DNA of 64,000 nt, taken from positions 129,649,989 to 129,713,988 of the forward strand of contig CP136068.1 of assembly GCA_032622095.1 (NCBI GenBank), read 5' to 3'. Shown one piece after another: positions 62,101 through 64,000 of this stretch. Numbering within the stretch: the first letter of the stretch is position 1; each line of letters begins with the position of its first letter. The DNA is from Siphonodentalium dalli. Lineage: Eukaryota; Mollusca; Scaphopoda; Gadilida; Siphonodentaliidae. The position numbers and the translations under genes are program-made. Below the pieces are notes generated by a model. That model made no database searches and was not told the origin of the DNA. It saw only the letters and a program-made list of their open reading frames with translations.

Positions 62101-64000
62101 CCACCGCGTGCCGTCTCCAGTCCGTACGCATTTTCGTATCAGATGACATCCTATGTTCGATATCTTCGGAGGAGATGTGTTATCAAGCACATGGGCCCAA
62201 AATTGCAAAGTTTGAGGGCCCGCGATTCTTTTAGTTTTCGATGGATTTTCGAAATTCTTCCAGTTTCTAGATCGGCTGATGTTGCAGATGTTATATTCCA
62301 AGTTTCATCTGATTCCGAGAAGAATTAAAAATTGGTACCACGGACCACCCCTCCCCAGACCCACAATAATGAACAGACACTGGCAAAATTTGGCCCACCG
62401 CGTGCTCTCTTCCGTCCGCACACGTTGGCGTATCAGATGATATCCTATGTTCGATATCTTCGGAGGAGATGTGAGGACAAGCACATGGGCCCAAATTGCA
62501 AACTTTGAGGGCCCGTAACTCTTGCATTTCTTCTCGGATTTCAAAAATCCTTTCCGGTATGAGTTTGTTTTCGTTCGGGAAATACATAAACTTAAATATA
62601 TGAATGTCAATCAAAATTTTATTTTGCAAACAATTTGCCCCCCACCCCAGTGTCAAAATATATGTCTGACCCTGTCAAAATTTCCTTCTCTGACTAAACT
62701 GACAACGGTCAACACGACTATGAAAACCACATGCAGTTATCTGGAATGATACAAGAGGACAACAGAGTACAATCAAATAGAGGTTTGCCAACTATGGGCG
62801 GTAACTCCTCAGGGAAAGCGCGGACACAAGTTCTGATGCCCGTGGGCAGTAGGGCATATCGAGATGTGTATACAGTCCAATTTTCGATGCTCTGCTCCTT
62901 ATAATTTCCGAGATAATAAAATGACATTTTTTCATATAAAGGGAGATAACTCTACGGGGTAAATGCGGACAATATCCGTTATGAGCCAAAGGCATAGAAC
63001 TCATTTACCCCAACATACTTACCAAACTTGAGTTTTCTAGTACTAATACATTCCGAGATTTGGGCGTTGAAAAATACTGTAGTATAATAATAATAATAAT
63101 GAAAAATAATCGAAAAAGGGCCATAACTCTGTTAAAAGATATTGGACCAACATCCGGATACCATTATTTTTAGTAGACCTTAGATGCCTTCATTCGCTAG
63201 AGATTTCGCGGTCCTCCTCCCATTAGTTTCTGAGTATTTCCAATTAAACAGAAAACGGCCGCAGTAGAAAAACAATATACTTCCTTGGTTACACCATGGA
63301 AGTATAATAATAGGATCAATCATGAGTGGAAAGAATCGCAGTTTATGGACGGAAAATATGAAGTATGGTGATTATATGTTGTCCTAATATGTGTAGGTTG
63401 ATCTCAAGTGTTTGGACGTGACCCCACCCCTGCCTCGAAATTGGGTGACGGGATTGGGAAAACATCAACCCCTGGCACAAACTGCTAAGTTTGAGGCCCC
63501 GTAACTTCGTCAGTTTCCAACGGATTTTAAAGTTGTTTCCAGTTTTGTGATTTGCGGCTGACATAGATTGCATAGTATAAATTTCATCTGATTTGGAGAC
63601 GGATAACACTTTGATTATTGGAAAGCATATGGCCCAAATTCAAACTTGTACGGCCAAAATCTCCGCCATTTTCCAACGTATTTACGATCTGTCTTCAGCT
63701 TCGAGATCGGCTGATGTTGCAGATATTATATTCCAAGTTTCATCTGATTCCGAGAAGAATTAAAATTCGGCACCACGGACCACCCCTCCCCAGACCCACA
63801 ATAATGAACCGACACTGGCAAAATTTGGCCCACCGCGTGCCGTCTCCAGTCCGTACGCATTTTCGTATCAGATGACATCCTATGTTCGATATCTTCGGAG
63901 GAGATGTGTTATCAAGCACATGGGCCCAAAATTGCAAAGTTTGAGGGCCCGCGATTCTTTTAGTTTTCGATGGATTTTCGAAATTCTTCCAGTTTCTAGA
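56184..64000 (+). repeat. Family D tandem array, 1,729-bp unit, at least 4.5 copies
   Basis: Units start TGAAAAATAATCG at 56184, 57913, 59642, 61371 and 63100, exactly 1,729 bp apart. The last is cut by the window end after 901 bp, so the array is open to the right. It starts directly after the last C hairpin. Each unit is D1 (211 bp) plus D2 (1,518 bp) with the internal 294-bp duplication. The unit at 57913 has CCGGCTACC where the others have CCGGATACC. Open frames of up to 121 codons recur on both strands and overlap each other; none resembles a known family. Confidence 0.96.

Noticed and set aside
56184-64000. Recurrent 61-121-codon open frames in D units (and similar ones in B and C)
   Set aside because: They overlap on both strands, contain diverged sub-repeats, and are repeated only because the DNA is repeated. 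No start context or family supports translation.

Overview
This window looks like repeat-dominated nuclear DNA from an animal, most likely a mollusc and perhaps a bivalve. It is AT-rich, has no long open reading frame and no recognisable gene, and is built almost wholly of tandem arrays and non-autonomous mobile elements. The mollusc guess rests on the motifs AAGGGAGATAACTC and GGGCCATAACTC, which I remember as very frequent in molluscan genomic DNA, and on hairpin-ended, Helitron-like repeats. It is an inference and was not checked by search.

Layout. (1) 1-12580: 3.58 copies of a 3,512-bp tandem unit (family A), open to the left. (2) 12586-13024: a 122-bp minisatellite ending in a textbook Helitron 3' terminus (hairpin, then CTAG), abutting at 13025 a Helitron-like 5' start (TCTATACTATAT). 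(3) 13091-14063: degenerate local repeats. (4) 14064-64000: a continuous head-to-tail chain of modules. In order these are E1 (14064-16644), X1 (16645-21003), exactly 11 monomers of 1,245 bp (family B, 21004-34698), one D unit (34699-36428), E2 (a second copy of E, 36429-39536), two D units (39537-42991), X3 (42992-46474), exactly 7 monomers of 1,387 bp (family C, 46475-56183), then 1,729-bp D units to the window end.

The main observation is that every joint in this 50-kb chain has the same punctuation. A short palindrome ending in AGTAT is followed by AATAA, sometimes extended by more AAT triplets, and the next module starts immediately with one of four heads: CTAGA, GGGAATC, TGAAAAA or TAGGATC. 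Modules with the CTAGA head (E1, X1, E2, X3) share a 5' cap: CTAGA, an element-specific hairpin, then ATACTTCCAT, then C-rich simple repeats. All of them end in about 650 bp of 3' core, which is the 3' part of the B, C or D monomer. B, C and D are themselves diverged relatives. I infer a Helitron-like (Helentron/HINE-like), non-autonomous rolling-circle family whose 3' portion has been amplified into satellite arrays. No Rep/helicase gene is present, so the mechanism is inferred from architecture only.

Smaller elements decorate the chain: a TA-flanked snap-back MITE (17183-17352), a CAGGG-ended non-autonomous transposon with 7-bp flanking repeats (18551-19055), a TTAA-flanked MITE (43786-44369), tandem tRNA-derived SINE-like units in E1 and E2, and a 521-bp insertion with a 7-bp target duplication that is present in E2 and absent from E1. 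No functional protein-coding or RNA gene can be supported.
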